Positions 32,812 through 45,690 are shown, numbered from the stretch's first letter. The stretch is 64,000 nucleotides of DNA from Acidobacteriota bacterium (GCA_030697165.1 JAUYQQ010000004.1:62001-126000); one strand, 5' to 3'. Made by a program: numbers and translations. Notes: a model not told the origin generated them from the sequence alone.

Positions 32812-34008
32812 TTAGCCCTTTCGCAGTTCGAGCTTCGCCACGCTCTCCAGGTGCACTTCGTCGGGGCCGTCGGCGAGCCGTAGCGTGCGCGCCGAGGCCC
32901 ACGCGTGGGCGAGAAAAGTGTCCTGGCTGACCCCGGCCGCGCCGTGCGCCTGGATCGCGCGATCGAGCACGCGCAGCGCCACGTTCGGCGCCACCACCTT
33001 GATCATCGCGATCTCGAGCCGCGCGGCCTTGTTGCCCACCGTGTCCATCAGGTGCGCCGCCCGCAACGTCAGCAGCCGCGCCTGATCGATCTCGATCCGC
33101 GAATCGGCAATGTCGCGGCGAATGGTGCCCTGCTCGGCCAGCGTCTTGCCGAAGGCCACGCGCGACTTGACGCGCCGGCACATGGTTTCGAGCGCGCGTT
33201 CGGCCAGGCCGATCAACCGCATGCAGTGATGGATACGGCCGGGCCCGAGGCGGCCCTGCGCAATCTCGAAGCCACGGCCTTCGCCAAGCAGCATGTTCCC
33301 CGCCGGCACCCGCACGTTCTCGAACGTCATCTCCGCGTGCCCGTGCGGCGCATCGTCGTAGCCAAACACGGTCATCATGCGCTGGATGGTGACACCCGCG
33401 GTGTCCATCGGGACCAGGATCATCGACTGGCGCTGGTGGGGCGCCGCATCGGGGTTGCTCTGTCCCATGAAGATGGCGATCTGGCAACGGGGGTCGCCCG
33501 CGCCGGAGATCCACCACTTCCGGCCGTTCAAGACATAGTGGTCGCCGTCCCGGACGATGGTCGAGCGGATGTTGGTGGCGTCAGACGAGGCGACGTCGGG
33601 TTCGGTCATGGCGAAGCACGACCGGATGCGGCCGTCGAGGAGCGGTGTCAACCAACGCGCCTGCTGCTCCGGCGATCCGTAGCGCGCCAACACTTCCATG
33701 TTGCCGGTGTCTGGCGCCCCACAGTTGAACACCTCGGGCCCGAACGCAAGCGAGCGTCCCATCACCTCGCAGAGCGGCGCGTATTCGAGGTTGGTCAGGC
33801 CCGCGCCGTGATCGCTGGCCGGCAGGAACAGGTTCCACAATCCCTCGGCCCGCGCCTTGATCTTCAGTGCCTCGACGATCGTCGGGACCTGCCATCGATG
33901 GTCGTGGATCTGCTGGTGAAACAGCGCTTCATTCGGGTAGATATGTTGATCGAAGAATGCGAGCAGGCGCTCGCGCAACTCGCGTGATCGTGATGATGGC
34001 TCAAGCAT
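32812..34008 (-). CDS. Acyl-CoA dehydrogenase (ACAD10/11-like)
   Basis: 398 aa from ATG 34008 ([20 protein letters not shown]). It has the ACAD signatures [28 protein letters not shown], the FAD-binding helix region and [22 protein letters not shown], and [19 protein letters not shown] near the C-terminus. The flavoprotein oxidises acyl-CoA to the 2-enoyl-CoA. The start overlaps the acyl-CoA ligase stop by 8 nt, so both belong to one fatty-acid-use operon. The ACAD10/11-like grouping suggests long or branched chains, but this is inferred. Confidence 0.87.
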   Translation of the reverse strand: MLEPSSRSRELRERLLAFFDQHIYPNEALFHQQIHDHRWQVPTIVEALKIKARAEGLWNLFLPASDHGAGLTNLEYAPLCEVMGRSLAFGPEVFNCGAPDTGNMEVLARYGSPEQQARWLTPLLDGRIRSCFAMTEPDVASSDATNIRSTIVRDGDHYVLNGRKWWISGAGDPRCQIAIFMGQSNPDAAPHQRQSMILVPMDTAGVTIQRMMTVFGYDDAPHGHAEMTFENVRVPAGNMLLGEGRGFEIAQGRLGPGRIHHCMRLIGLAERALETMCRRVKSRVAFGKTLAEQGTIRRDIADSRIEIDQARLLTLRAAHLMDTVGNKAARLEIAMIKVVAPNVALRVLDRAIQAHGAAGVSQDTFLAHAWASARTLRLADGPDEVHLESVAKLELRKG

Positions 34009-35668
34009 TCGGGACGGCCGCCTCGGCTCGCAGTTTGGTGTAGAGCACTTTGCCCACGGTTGACTTCGGCAGGCTCGCACGGATCTCGATCACGCGCGGC
34101 CGCTTGTATTCGGCGAGCCGGCTGGCGCAGTGGGCGCGCAGTTCGTCGGGCACGGCCGCCTGCCCCGGCTTCAGCACCACGGCCACCTTGACCACCTCGC
34201 CGTGATAGCCGTGCGGCACTCCGTACGCTGCCGCCTCCATCACCGCCGGATGCGTGTAGAGCGCCGCTTCGACCTCTGACGGATACACGTTGTAGCCGTC
34301 GACGATCATCATGTCCTTCTTGCGCTGCACGATGAAAGTGTAGCCGTCCTCGTCCAGACGCGCGACGTCGCCGGTGTGCAGCCAGACCACGCCATCGGCG
34401 TCGGCGCGCAGCGCGATGGCGGTTTCGTCAGGGCGATTCCAGTAGCCCTTCATCACCTGCGGCCCCGACACGCACAACTCGCCTTCCTCGCCGATCGGCA
34501 ACTCCCGCGTGCCGGTCTCGAGATCGACAATCTTGAGGTCGGTGTCCGGCATGGGCAGGCCGATGCTGCCCGGCTTGCGGCGGGCCAGGTGCGGGGTCGA
34601 ATGGGTGACCGGCGACGCCTCTGACAACCCATAGCCTTCGTTCAGGGTCACGTTGACCTGGCGCTCGAACTTCTCCAGCACCTCGACCGGCAATGGCGCC
34701 GAGCCGCTGTTGTAGGTGCCGACCCGATCGAGGTGGAACTCGCGCAGGCGCGGATGATTGAGCAGCGAGACGAAGATCGTCGGCACCGCCGGGAAGTAGG
34801 TCGGCCGGTAATCGCGCAACGCCGCCAGCACGGCCTCGACGTCGTACTTGGGGATCAGGATCTGCCGCGCGCTTTGCCAGATCCCACGCATCATGCCGAC
34901 CGTCAGGCCGTAGATGTGAAAATACGGGATCACCAGCAGGAAGCGATCCTGCCCACGCTCGATGCTGCGGGAATGCCACAACTCGGTCTGGATGGTGTTG
35001 GCGAAGATGTTGCGGTGGGTCAGCATCGCGGCCTTCGGCACGCCCGTCGTGCCGCCCGTGTATTGCAGCACCGCCACGTCCACATCCGCATCAATGGCCA
35101 CGCGAGGCAGATCGCTCTCGGTGGCACCGGCGATCAGATCCGCCAGGCGCATCACGTCCGGCGCGGCGGCCGGCGGAGTGGCCGCTGGCGAATACTCGCT
35201 GAGCGCCGTGATCAGGATAGTCTCGAGCGCCGTGCCCGGCTTCAGCGCCGACAACACCGGCGCCAGCACGTCCAGGGTCAGGACCATCCGCACACCCGAA
35301 TCGCGCAGAATGAAGCCGACCTCGGGCGGCGTAAACGCAGGGTTGATGTTGACGACGGTGGCGCCCAATCGCAGGACGGCGAACACGCCAATCACATACG
35401 GCGGGCAGTTCGGCAGCATGATGCCGATGCGGTCGCCTGGCACGATTCCCAGGCGCGCCAGCGCCGTGGCCAGTCGATCGACCTGCTCCTTCAGCTCGCC
35501 AAACGTCAGGTCCGCACCGAGAAACGTTGTCGCCGGCAGTTCGGGGCGCTCCGCCGCCGCTCGCCGCAAGATCTCGTACAGCGGCCGCCGCGGGTAATTG
35601 GTGTGGCGCGGCACCCAGTAGTCGTAGTGGTCGAGCCACGGCCGTGGACGATCGGAGCGGAGAGTCAT
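34001..35668 (-). CDS. AMP-forming long-chain acyl-CoA ligase
   Basis: 555 aa from ATG 35668. It shows the ANL-superfamily motifs: P-loop-like [16 protein letters not shown] (A3), [11 protein letters not shown] (A5), [15 protein letters not shown] (A7), the hinge [22 protein letters not shown] and a C-terminal lysine in [15 protein letters not shown] (A10). It activates a carboxylic acid to acyl-CoA. A REP-like palindrome lies immediately upstream. It precedes and overlaps the acyl-CoA dehydrogenase, with an SDR upstream. Confidence 0.9.
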   Translation of the reverse strand: MTLRSDRPRPWLDHYDYWVPRHTNYPRRPLYEILRRAAAERPELPATTFLGADLTFGELKEQVDRLATALARLGIVPGDRIGIMLPNCPPYVIGVFAVLRLGATVVNINPAFTPPEVGFILRDSGVRMVLTLDVLAPVLSALKPGTALETILITALSEYSPAATPPAAAPDVMRLADLIAGATESDLPRVAIDADVDVAVLQYTGGTTGVPKAAMLTHRNIFANTIQTELWHSRSIERGQDRFLLVIPYFHIYGLTVGMMRGIWQSARQILIPKYDVEAVLAALRDYRPTYFPAVPTIFVSLLNHPRLREFHLDRVGTYNSGSAPLPVEVLEKFERQVNVTLNEGYGLSEASPVTHSTPHLARRKPGSIGLPMPDTDLKIVDLETGTRELPIGEEGELCVSGPQVMKGYWNRPDETAIALRADADGVVWLHTGDVARLDEDGYTFIVQRKKDMMIVDGYNVYPSEVEAALYTHPAVMEAAAYGVPHGYHGEVVKVAVVLKPGQAAVPDELRAHCASRLAEYKRPRVIEIRASLPKSTVGKVLYTKLRAEAAVPNA

Positions 35669-35677
35669 CGGTTCACC

Positions 35678-35701
35678 GTAGGGGCGCACTTCAGTGCGCC
35701 C
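35678..35701 (+). repeat. REP-like hairpin with GTAG foot
   Basis: GTAG at 35678 directly precedes the perfect palindrome GGGCGCACTTCAGTGCGCCC (35682-35701). It lies between the SDR stop (35703) and the acyl-CoA ligase start and is nearly the same as the hairpin at 62561-62584. Confidence 0.88.
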
Positions 35702-35702
35702 G

Positions 35703-36482
35703 TCACGTGATCGTCCGCCCGCCATCGACCACGATGGTCTGGCCGGTGATGTAGTTCGACGCGTCGGCCGCAAGAAACACGGCGACGCCCTTCAGCTCGC
35801 CGGCCTCGCCCACCCTCGGAATGGGACTGGTCGCCTTGATCTGCGGCTCGGCCTGGCCGATCGCGGGATCGGCGAGGCGCGAATGGAAGAAGCCCGGCGC
35901 AATGGCATTCACGCGAATGCCGCTCCTGCCCCACGACGCCGCCAACTCGCGCGTCAGCCCCATCAACCCGGCCTTGCTGGCCGCGTAGCCGGCGTAGTGC
36001 GCGCCGTGGACCGACCCCTGCAAGCCCGCGACCGACGCGATGTTGATGATCCGCCCATACTGCTGCTTCAGCATCTCGCGGCCGGCGGCTTGCGAGAAGA
36101 GGAATGCGCCAGTCAGGTTGGCGTCGATCACTCGCTGCCACTTGTCGAACGGCATCGTTTCCGGAGCCTCGCCCCACGTGACGCCGGCGTTGTTCACGAG
36201 AATGTCAACGCGCCCGAAGACCGACATCGTCTGGTCAACGACCGCCTGCACCTGTTCCGGCTGGGTCACATCGCAGACCAGTCCGTCAACCCGGAAGCCA
36301 CGGCCCTGGAACCGGTCCAAGGTCGGCGTCAGCCACTGTTCGCGACGGGCGCACAGCATGAGCGCGGCACCGGCTTCAGCGAGGCCCTCGGCCATCTCTT
36401 CACCCAGGCCGCGCGAACCGCCGGTCACGATGGCGACGCGGCCGGTGAGATCGAACAGGCTGCTCAAGGGCCGTGCCGTCAT
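35703..36482 (-). CDS. Short-chain dehydrogenase/reductase
   Basis: 259 aa. Rossmann motif TGGSRGLGEEMA, NNAG (ILVNNAGVTW), the catalytic Ser-Tyr-Lys set (NIASVAG..YAGYAASKAG) and GGRTIT at the C-terminus are intact. It is an NAD(P)H-dependent oxidoreductase, probably of a 3-hydroxyacyl or related intermediate because it is upstream of an acyl-CoA ligase and dehydrogenase on the same strand. The substrate is not shown by the sequence. It is divergent from the acyl-CoA dehydrogenase gene at 36564. Confidence 0.9.
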   Translation of the reverse strand: MTARPLSSLFDLTGRVAIVTGGSRGLGEEMAEGLAEAGAALMLCARREQWLTPTLDRFQGRGFRVDGLVCDVTQPEQVQAVVDQTMSVFGRVDILVNNAGVTWGEAPETMPFDKWQRVIDANLTGAFLFSQAAGREMLKQQYGRIINIASVAGLQGSVHGAHYAGYAASKAGLMGLTRELAASWGRSGIRVNAIAPGFFHSRLADPAIGQAEPQIKATSPIPRVGEAGELKGVAVFLAADASNYITGQTIVVDGGRTIT

Positions 36483-36563
36483 TGGCCGGAAAGCTTACAC
36501 CGACTCGCATCCCGACGTTCGCGTCTTGTGACGCGCCACCGCCGGTGCTATGTTTACCGCCCC

Positions 36564-38312
<1,749 letters not shown>

Positions 38313-38316
38313 AACA

Positions 38317-38366
38317 GACGCCGGGTTCATTTTGGACGGGCGGGCAGCGAAAATGAACCCGGCGTC
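38317..38366. repeat. 17-bp-arm inverted repeat carrying the start codon of the MaoC gene
   Basis: GACGCCGGGTTCATTTT (38317-38333) and AAAATGAACCCGGCGTC (38350-38366) are perfect complements with a 16-nt loop. The ATG in the right arm (38353) is the start of the MaoC-like gene. The arm sequence resembles the AAAATGAACC-type ends that I recall flanking RAYT transposases in other genomes. Confidence 0.9.
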
Positions 38367-38796
38367 ATTGCGCGATCTCGTCGGCAAGGAAATGGTGTCA
38401 CCCTGGCACGTCGTCACCCAGGAGGCCATTACCCAGTTCGCCGACGTCACCGGTGATCGGCAGTGGATCCACCTGGATGCCGAACGGGCCGCCGTCGAGT
38501 CTCCGTACGGCGGCACCATCGCGCACGGTTTTCTCACGCTCGCCCTGGTGAGCCGCCTGCTGCGCGACGCCGTCGGCGCGATCGACGGCACCAGGATGGG
38601 CATCAACTACGGCTTGAACAAGGTCCGGTTCCCGTCGGCGCTGCCGGCCGGCTCTCGGGTGCGCGGCCGCTGCACGCTGGCGCGCGTTGATCCCGTCGAG
38701 GGTGGCGAGCAGGCGACCTGGATGGTACTGGTCGAACGAGACGGCGGCACGAAGCCGTGCTGCGCCGCCGAATGGCTGGTCCGCTACTACCACTAG
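38353..38796 (+). CDS. MaoC-like enoyl-CoA hydratase
   Basis: 147 aa. The start region LRDLVGKEM and the hot-dog motif FADVTGDRQWIHLDAERAA..YGGTIAHGFLTLALVSRLL, with the catalytic Asp and His of MaoC hydratases, are present. It would hydrate 2-enoyl-CoA, the product of the preceding acyl-CoA dehydrogenase. The first residues (MNPAS) are encoded by the right arm of the inverted repeat 38317-38366. A start at M14 (38392) is an alternative, but the LRDLVG block is conserved in the family and favours 38353. Confidence 0.87.
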   Translation: MNPASLRDLVGKEMVSPWHVVTQEAITQFADVTGDRQWIHLDAERAAVESPYGGTIAHGFLTLALVSRLLRDAVGAIDGTRMGINYGLNKVRFPSALPAGSRVRGRCTLARVDPVEGGEQATWMVLVERDGGTKPCCAAEWLVRYYH

Positions 38797-38810
38797 TGTT
38801 CACCACCATG

Positions 38811-38901
38811 CATCACACAGAACCGCGGAAACACAGAAATCACGTCACCTCGTTTGGCCAAAAGGAGCTGCGGCGCTTCAGTGATTCTGTGCTTCAGTGT
38901 G
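38811..38901. repeat. Intergenic imperfect inverted repeat (CACAGAA type)
   Basis: CACACAGAA and ACACAGAAATCAC (38831-38843) face GTGATTCTGTG (38881-38891) and TTCAGTGTG (38893-38901). The same CACGGAAACACAGAA wording recurs near 54371-54399. The 183-bp gap before livH holds nothing else recognisable. Confidence 0.6.
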
Positions 38902-38979
38902 AAGCATTTGTGAGATGCCCTGAAGTGAAGCTATCAACAGGAACGATAGTTTCCGTCAACCGGACACTCCATTAGACCC

Positions 38980-39840
38980 ATGGAATTGCTGGCGCAGCAG
39001 GTCCTGAACGGACTGGTCACCGGCAGTGTCTACAGCCTGGTCGCGCTCGGCTTGACGCTGATCTACGGGACCATGCACGTGCCGAACTTCGCGCACGGCC
39101 ACCTCTACATGCTGGGCGCGTACCTGACGTACACGCTGGTGACCAGCGCCGGCCTGAACTACTGGGCGGCCATGGCCGTCTCGGTCGCGGTGCTCGCCGC
39201 CATCGGCGCCGCGCTCGAACGGCTGGTCTTCCGGCCGCTGCGCCACGCGCCCCACCTCAACGCGATGATCGCCGCACTCGGCGTCATGCTCTTTCTCGAG
39301 GCGGTCGCACAGAAGATCTGGGGCGAAGAGTTCCGGCACGTCGACTCGCCCCACACCGGGGTGGTCTCGGTCTTCGGGATGATGGTCACCGGGCACCGGC
39401 TGATTCTGGCCGGGGCCGCGGCCGCGCTGATGGTCGGGTTGCTGCTGTTTCTCACGCGAACGGTCGCCGGCTCGGCCATTCGCGCCACCGCCCAGAATCC
39501 CGAGGGCGCGTTGCTGGTCGGCATCGACACCAACCGCGTGGCGATGGCGACGTTTGCCATCTCCGCCGCGCTTGCGGCAGTGGCCGGCTCGCTGATTGCG
39601 CCGATCAGCCTCGTGTATCCCTCGATGGGCACGATGATCACGTTGAAGGCGTTTGCGATTGTCGTGGTCGGGGGCATGGGCAGCGTCCCCGGCGCATTGG
39701 CGGGCGGCTACCTGCTGGCCCTCGCCGAAAGCCTGGGCGGCACCTATATCTCGGCGACCTACCAGGACCTGGTGGCGTTTGTCGTGCTGGCGCTCGTGTT
39801 CACGTTCAAGCCGAGCGGCCTGTTCAAGGAGGCGGCGTAG
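38980..39840 (+). CDS. livH: Branched-chain amino-acid ABC transporter permease LivH
   Basis: 286 aa, about eight membrane helices. LivH features include VYSLVALGLTLIYGTMHVPNFAHGH near the start, RPLRHAPHLNAMIAALGVML and VVGGMGSVPGALAGG, the EAA-like cytoplasmic loop. It forms the channel with LivM. Start ATG at 38980. It is the first gene of the liv operon; its TAG overlaps the GTG start of livM by 1 nt. Confidence 0.93.
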   Translation: MELLAQQVLNGLVTGSVYSLVALGLTLIYGTMHVPNFAHGHLYMLGAYLTYTLVTSAGLNYWAAMAVSVAVLAAIGAALERLVFRPLRHAPHLNAMIAALGVMLFLEAVAQKIWGEEFRHVDSPHTGVVSVFGMMVTGHRLILAGAAAALMVGLLLFLTRTVAGSAIRATAQNPEGALLVGIDTNRVAMATFAISAALAAVAGSLIAPISLVYPSMGTMITLKAFAIVVVGGMGSVPGALAGGYLLALAESLGGTYISATYQDLVAFVVLALVFTFKPSGLFKEAA

Positions 39841-40789
39841 TGTCGTCGCTCAAGCGGTTCGCGCCGGGCGTGGCGCTGGCCGCGGGCGCGGGGCTGCCAC
39901 TGGTCGTGCCGAACGAGTACTACCTGCAGATCCTGACGCAGGGGTACGTCTTCGCCATCCTGGCCTGCGGCCTCAACGTGATCGTCGGCTTCGCCGGCCA
40001 GCTGTCGTTGGCGCACGCCGGATTCTTCGGGATCGGCGCGTACACGGTCGCGTTACTCGCCACCAAGGCGGGCGTGGCGTTCTGGCTCGGCTTGCCGGCC
40101 GGCATCGTCCTGACGGCCGCGTGCGGACACGCGATCGGATCGATCTGCCTGCGCAGCAAGGGGCACTACTTCTCGATCTTCACGCTCGCCGTCGGCCTGA
40201 TCATCCACATCGTGATCCAGAAGTGGGAATCTCTGACCCACGGTCACGTTGGCGTGATTGGCATCCCGGGCCCAGGACCGATCGGTCCGATTCAGTTCGA
40301 TTCCAGCATGGCGCGCTCGTACCTGGCGCTGGCGTTCCTGGCGCTGACGCTGGTCGCGACGGCGCGACTGCTGCGCTCGCCGGTTGGCCGCACGCTGATG
40401 GCCGTGCGCGAGAGCGAACCGCTGGCGGCCGCGGTCGGGCTCGACGTGATGGCCGCCAAGCGGCTGGCCTTTACCGTGTCGGCGGCGCTGGCCGGCCTGG
40501 CGGGCGGGCTGTATGCGGGCTTCATCGGCTTTCTCGGGCCCGAGTCGTCGAACGTGGAGGTCACGTTCAACTCGCTGCTCTACGTGATGGTTGGCGGGAT
40601 GGGATCCTTGTCGGGCCCGGTCGCCGGCACGTTCATCGTCTACGGCCTCTCGCAGGTCCTCCAGGTCCTACAGGAGTACCAGATGGTGATCTTCGGCCTG
40701 GGGCTAGTGTTGCTGATCCTGTTCATGCCGACCGGACTCGCGGGCTTGATTCGATCCTGGTCTATCCGGCTAAAGCCGGCCAACAAGTC

Positions 40790-40793
<4 letters not shown>
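39840..40793 (+). CDS. livM: Branched-chain amino-acid ABC transporter permease LivM
   Basis: 317 aa, GTG start at 39840 overlapping the livH stop. It has the conserved GFAGQLSLAHAGFFGIGAYT, a central EAA-type loop (AVRESEPLAAAVGLDVMAAKRLAF) and YVMVGGMGSLSGPVAG. The last residues (SIRLKPANKS) are encoded by a palindromic repeat sequence shared with 63682-63704, so the C-terminus appears to have been rewritten by an inserted element. The stop overlaps the livG start. Confidence 0.93.
40760..40781. repeat. REP-like sequence inside the 3' end of livM
   Basis: GTCTATCCGGCTAAAGCCGG (40760-40779) is also found at 63684-63703. The palindrome is CCGGCTAAAGCCGG (40766-40779). Here it is coding and forms the end of LivM. 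Confidence 0.9.
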
Positions 40794-41541
<748 letters not shown>

Positions 41542-41545
<4 letters not shown>

Positions 41546-42252
41546 CGTTGCAGGTCTCGAACCTCACCGTGTCGTACGGCGGCTTTCAAGCCACCCGCGA
41601 GGTCAACCTCGAGGTGCGTGAAGGCGAGCTGGTGGTGCTGCTCGGCGCCAACGGCGCCGGCAAGACCACGGTGTTCCGCGCCGTGAGCGGACTGCTCCGC
41701 GCCGATGCCGGCGCCGGCATCCAGTTCGCGGGTCGAGAGCTCTCGACCTTGAGCCCGCGCGAAATTGTCGCTACCGGGCTGTCGCACTGCCCGGAAGGCC
41801 GCAAGCTGTTTCCGGCGCTCTCGGTGCTGACCAACCTGCGCCTCGGCGCCTACCTGTGCCACGACCGCCACGCGGTCGAACAACGGCTCGGGCGCGTCCT
41901 GTCGTTGTTTCCGGCGCTCTCGACGCGCACCGGCGACCCGGCCGGCGCGCTCAGCGGCGGACAACAGCAGATGGTGGCGATTGGCCGGGCGCTGATGGCC
42001 GAGCCGCGCCTGCTGCTGCTCGACGAGCCGTCGGTCAGTCTCGCGCCCAAGGTGGTGCGACAGGTGCTCGATGCGGTTGCGGCGATCAACCGCGCCGGTA
42101 CAATGGTGCTGCTGGCCGAGCAGAACGCCTACGCGGCGCTCGAGATTGCCCACCGCGGCTACGTGCTCGAGAACGGCCGCATCGTGATTGAAGGACCGGC
42201 GGCGGAGTTGATGACGCACGACGAGGTTCGGCGGGCGTATATGGGGGCTTAG
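41542..42252 (+). CDS. livF: Branched-chain amino-acid ABC transporter ATP-binding protein LivF
   Basis: 236 aa from ATG 41542. Walker [10 protein letters not shown], signature [15 protein letters not shown], Walker [14 protein letters not shown] and a late [14 protein letters not shown] switch region are intact. It pairs with LivG to energise the importer. The stop at 42252 is followed directly by the 9-bp tandem array that leads into the substrate-binding protein gene. Confidence 0.93.
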
Positions 42253-42253
42253 A

Positions 42254-42370
42254 GTGCCTAAGGTGCCTAAGGTGCCTCAGGTGCCTAGGGTGCCTAGGGT
42301 GCCTAGGGTGCCTAAGGTGCCTAGGGTGCCTAGGGTGCCTAGGGTGCCTGGGGTGCCTGGGGTGCTAAGG
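42254..42370 (+). repeat. Nonamer tandem array GTGCCTAGG (13 units)
   Basis: Thirteen units begin every 9 nt from 42254 to 42362. Twelve are GTGCCT followed by AAG, CAG, AGG or GGG; the last is the shorter variant GTGCTAAGG. Consecutive GGG runs with 6-nt loops fit the G-quadruplex pattern. The final unit plus the next two bases forms AAGGAG, the Shine-Dalgarno sequence of the gene at 42379. Confidence 0.93.
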
Positions 42371-42378
42371 AGCTGTGA

Positions 42379-43557
42379 ATGAGTAGGAGTCGAACGTTAG
42401 TTGCTCGCCTATCAGTCGCTGCCGTTTTGCTCGCGGCGCTGGCCGGTTGCTCGTCGACTCCGGCCGGCGATACCGTCACGGTGGGATTCACGGGGCCGCT
42501 GAGCGGCGGCGCGGCGCTCTATGGCCGCAACGTGCTCGATGGGCTCGAGATGGCGATCGAGGACATCAATGCCGCCGGCGGCATCACCGTCGCGGGCCGG
42601 CCGGTGCGGGTGTCGGTGACGCCGCTCGACGATCGCTACTTCCCCAACGAATCGGCCACCAACGCCAAGCGGCTCGTGCACCAGAATCGCGCGCCCGCGG
42701 TGTTCTGCCCGCACAGCGGCGGCATTCTCGCCATCCAGGGCTTCAACGGCTCGGACCCGCCGTTCATCGTCGGCGCCTACAGCAGCGAGCCGCAGATCGT
42801 CGAAAGCGGCAATCCCCTGACGCTGATGATTCCGCCGAAATACCCGATCTACTTCGATGCCTTCGCGCAGACGATGCTCGACGGCCACGGCAAGCGGCTG
42901 GGCCGCATTCCCGGCGCGCACGCCTACGCCAAAGAGTGGACGAAGGGCTTCTCGGCGGTCTGGGAGGGCAAGGGCGGCACCCTGCTGACCAACAACGAGG
43001 TTGACTACAACACCACCACCGATTTCTCGAGCGTCGTCAGCAAGGCGCTCTCCGAGAGGCCGGACGTGCTGTTCGTCGGCGGGCCGTCGCAGGCGACGGC
43101 GCTCGTGATCAAGGCGGCACGCGAGCAGGGGTTCAAGGGCGGCTTCGTCGTGATGGACCAGGCCAAGTTCGAGGAAATGAACAAGCTGGTGCCGATGGCC
43201 ATGCTCGAACACTCCGTCGGGGTGATGCCGACGGTGCACCACCCCGACTTCCGCGCCGCACGGTTCGTGGAGAAGTACCGCGCCAAGAAGGGCGCCGATC
43301 GCGACCCGCCGCGCGAGGTCAGCCTCACCTACGGCGCCATGCGCATCCTGGCCCGAGCCATGGAACTGGCCGGCACGACGACCGACGCCAGGGCGATTCA
43401 CGCCGTGCTGGACGAGGCCGCCAAGACCCTGCCAGACGAGGCCAAGCCGTCGGAACTGCTTGGCGTGGACGCCAGCGGCCACCTGGAGCAAACCACGGTC
43501 GCCGCGCACGTGGTCGGCGGCAAGTTCGTTCCCCTGTACCTCAAGACAATTGATTAA
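42379..43557 (+). CDS. Branched-chain amino-acid ABC transporter substrate-binding lipoprotein
   Basis: 392 aa. A lipoprotein signal peptide ends in the lipobox LAGC (Cys near residue 24). The mature part is a type-I periplasmic-binding fold (VGFTGPLSGGAALYGRNVLDG, AGGITVAGRPV, VNDR-like NNEVDYNTTTDFSS). It is the extracytoplasmic ligand receptor for the Liv permease above and shares its transcriptional direction after the nonamer array. The Shine-Dalgarno AAGGAG, 6 nt upstream of ATG, comes from the last repeat unit. The ligand could be branched-chain or other amino acids. Confidence 0.88.
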   Translation: MSRSRTLVARLSVAAVLLAALAGCSSTPAGDTVTVGFTGPLSGGAALYGRNVLDGLEMAIEDINAAGGITVAGRPVRVSVTPLDDRYFPNESATNAKRLVHQNRAPAVFCPHSGGILAIQGFNGSDPPFIVGAYSSEPQIVESGNPLTLMIPPKYPIYFDAFAQTMLDGHGKRLGRIPGAHAYAKEWTKGFSAVWEGKGGTLLTNNEVDYNTTTDFSSVVSKALSERPDVLFVGGPSQATALVIKAAREQGFKGGFVVMDQAKFEEMNKLVPMAMLEHSVGVMPTVHHPDFRAARFVEKYRAKKGADRDPPREVSLTYGAMRILARAMELAGTTTDARAIHAVLDEAAKTLPDEAKPSELLGVDASGHLEQTTVAAHVVGGKFVPLYLKTID

Positions 43558-43563
43558 GCACCC

Positions 43564-45681
43564 ATGGCACAGCTGATTCGCTACGACGTCCGCGACCGCA
43601 TCGCGATTCTCACGGTCGATAACCCCCCCGTTAACGCTATGGGACCCGGGGTGCTCGAAGGCATCGAAGAGGCCGTCGCCCGCGCCGACGCCGACCCGGC
43701 CGTCGACGCCATGGTGCTGATCGGCGCCGGGTCGACCTTCGTCGCGGGCGCCGACATCAAGATCTTCGGTACCCTCAAGACGCGCGAGCAATCGCTGGCG
43801 CGATCGGAAGCGACGCACGCGCGACTCCGGCGCATCGAGGACGCCGCCAAGCCGCTGGTCGCCGCGATTCATGGCAACGCCCTCGGCGGCGGCCTCGAAA
43901 TCGCCATGTCGTGTCACTACCGGGTCATGGCGCACGACGCCAGGATCGGCCAGCCGGAAGTGATGCTGGGGATCATTCCCGGCGCCGGCGGTACCCAACG
44001 CCTGCCCCGCCTCTGCGGCGCGGCCATGGCGCTCGAGATGTGCACCGGCGGCAAGCCGGTATCCGCCTCCCGCGCGCACGCGGCCGACATCGTCGATGAG
44101 GTCATCACCGGATCGCTGCTCGATCACGCCATCGCGTTTGCCGCCACCAGGGCCGCCGCGGGTGATGCCAGAAGGACGCGCACCCTGTCCTCGAAGATCG
44201 CCGACCGCGAGGCCGGCCTGGCGGCCTGCGCCGCCACTCGCAAATCCTTGGCCAGCACGGCCAAGGGCGTTACCGCCCCCTTCAAGGCGGTGGACGCCAT
44301 CGAAGCCGCGCTCTCGCTCGACTTCGACGCCGGCTCGGCCCGCGAGCGCGAGCTGTTCGCCGACTGCGTCACGTCGGTCGAGTGCCGCGCACTGGTGCAC
44401 ATGTTCTTCGCCGATCGCGAAGCCGCCAAGGTGCCCGACGTACCGAAGGACACGCCGGTGATGCCAATCGCCCGCGCCGCCGTCATCGGCGCCGGCACCA
44501 TGGGCGGTGGCATCGCGATGACCTATGCCAACGCCGGCATTCCGGTGATCCTCAAGGATGTGGACGATGCGGCCGTTCAACGCGGGATGGCCACCATTCG
44601 CAAGAACTACGAATCGACGGTCGCCAAGGGGCGCATGACGGCCGAGGCCCTCGAGCGCACCATGGCCCTGATCACGCCGACGACCACCTACGACGGTTTC
44701 GATCAGGCCGACATCGTGGTCGAAGCGATCTTCGAAAACATGGACCTGAAGAAGACCACGTTCGCGGATTTGGCGCGGGTAACCAAGCCGTCCTGCCTCC
44801 TGGCCTCGAACACCTCAACGCTCGACATCGACGAGTTCGCCCTGGCCAGCGGTCGGCCCGGCCAGGTGATTGGCCACCACTTCTTCAGCCCCGCGAACGT
44901 GATGAAGCTGCTCGAGATCGTCCGCGCCAAGCAGACCAGCAAAGAAGCCATCGCGACCTCGCTCGCCCTCGCCAAGAAGCTCGGCAAGGTGGGCGTAGTC
45001 GTCGGCAACTGTTTCGGGTTCGTCGCCAACCGGATGCTGGCGTACTACATGCGCGAGGCGCTGTTGCTGCTGGAGGAGGGCGCCACGGTGTCGCAGGTGG
45101 ATGGCGCGCTGACCGCCTTTGGAATGCCGGTAGGTCCGTTCGGCATGCAGGACATTGCCGGCATTGACGTGGGCTGGCGCATTCGCCAGCATCTCAAGCT
45201 CACCGGCCAGACGCGCGCCGAAGGTCCGCAGTCGGAAGTGCCGGACCGTCTTTACGAGATGGGCCGATACGGACAGAAGACCGGCGCCGGCTGGTACCGG
45301 TACGAGGCCGGCAGCCGCACGCGCATCCCGGATCCGATCGTCGACGAACTCGCGGCCGCCGAAGCGGCGAAGCGAGGGATCACCCGACGCAAGGTGGACG
45401 ACGCGGAAATCATTGCCCGGATCATGACGGCGCTCGCCAACGAAGGCGCCCGCATTCTCGAGGAGGGCTACGCCACGCGCGCCAGCGACATCGACGCGGT
45501 CTACTGTTACGGGTTTGGCTACCCGCGGCACGTCGGCGGGCCGATGTTCTACGCCGACACGGTCGGCTTGCCAACGGTACTGGCGCGGGTGAAAGAGTAT
45601 CGCGAACGCTGCGGCGACTACTGGCGGCCGGCCGCACTTCTCGAGAAGCTCGCGGCCGAGGGCCGCGGCTTCCACTCGTAA
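43564..45681 (+). CDS. Multifunctional enoyl-CoA hydratase/3-hydroxyacyl-CoA dehydrogenase (FadJ/FadB-like)
   Basis: 705 aa. The N-terminal crotonase domain (about residues 1-190) has the oxyanion-hole segments AGADIKIFG and [17 protein letters not shown] with the catalytic Glu in [15 protein letters not shown]. The dehydrogenase half has [20 protein letters not shown] (Rossmann), [17 protein letters not shown] with the catalytic His, and a C-terminal helical dimer domain. It catalyses the middle two steps of beta-oxidation. It follows the liv genes closely, which suggests joint catabolism of branched-chain amino acids and fatty acids. The thiolase gene is convergent at 45691. Confidence 0.93.
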   Translation: MAQLIRYDVRDRIAILTVDNPPVNAMGPGVLEGIEEAVARADADPAVDAMVLIGAGSTFVAGADIKIFGTLKTREQSLARSEATHARLRRIEDAAKPLVAAIHGNALGGGLEIAMSCHYRVMAHDARIGQPEVMLGIIPGAGGTQRLPRLCGAAMALEMCTGGKPVSASRAHAADIVDEVITGSLLDHAIAFAATRAAAGDARRTRTLSSKIADREAGLAACAATRKSLASTAKGVTAPFKAVDAIEAALSLDFDAGSARERELFADCVTSVECRALVHMFFADREAAKVPDVPKDTPVMPIARAAVIGAGTMGGGIAMTYANAGIPVILKDVDDAAVQRGMATIRKNYESTVAKGRMTAEALERTMALITPTTTYDGFDQADIVVEAIFENMDLKKTTFADLARVTKPSCLLASNTSTLDIDEFALASGRPGQVIGHHFFSPANVMKLLEIVRAKQTSKEAIATSLALAKKLGKVGVVVGNCFGFVANRMLAYYMREALLLLEEGATVSQVDGALTAFGMPVGPFGMQDIAGIDVGWRIRQHLKLTGQTRAEGPQSEVPDRLYEMGRYGQKTGAGWYRYEAGSRTRIPDPIVDELAAAEAAKRGITRRKVDDAEIIARIMTALANEGARILEEGYATRASDIDAVYCYGFGYPRHVGGPMFYADTVGLPTVLARVKEYRERCGDYWRPAALLEKLAAEGRGFHS

Positions 45682-45690
45682 CAGCGGCGA

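Noticed and set aside
42254-42370. A CRISPR array at the tandem repeats
   Set aside because: The period is 9 nt (7 nt in the other arrays) with no unique spacers, and no cas gene is near.
42412-44580. A minus-strand open frame of 722 codons across the Liv receptor and FadJ-like genes
   Set aside because: It spans two well-supported plus-strand genes and has no domain features.
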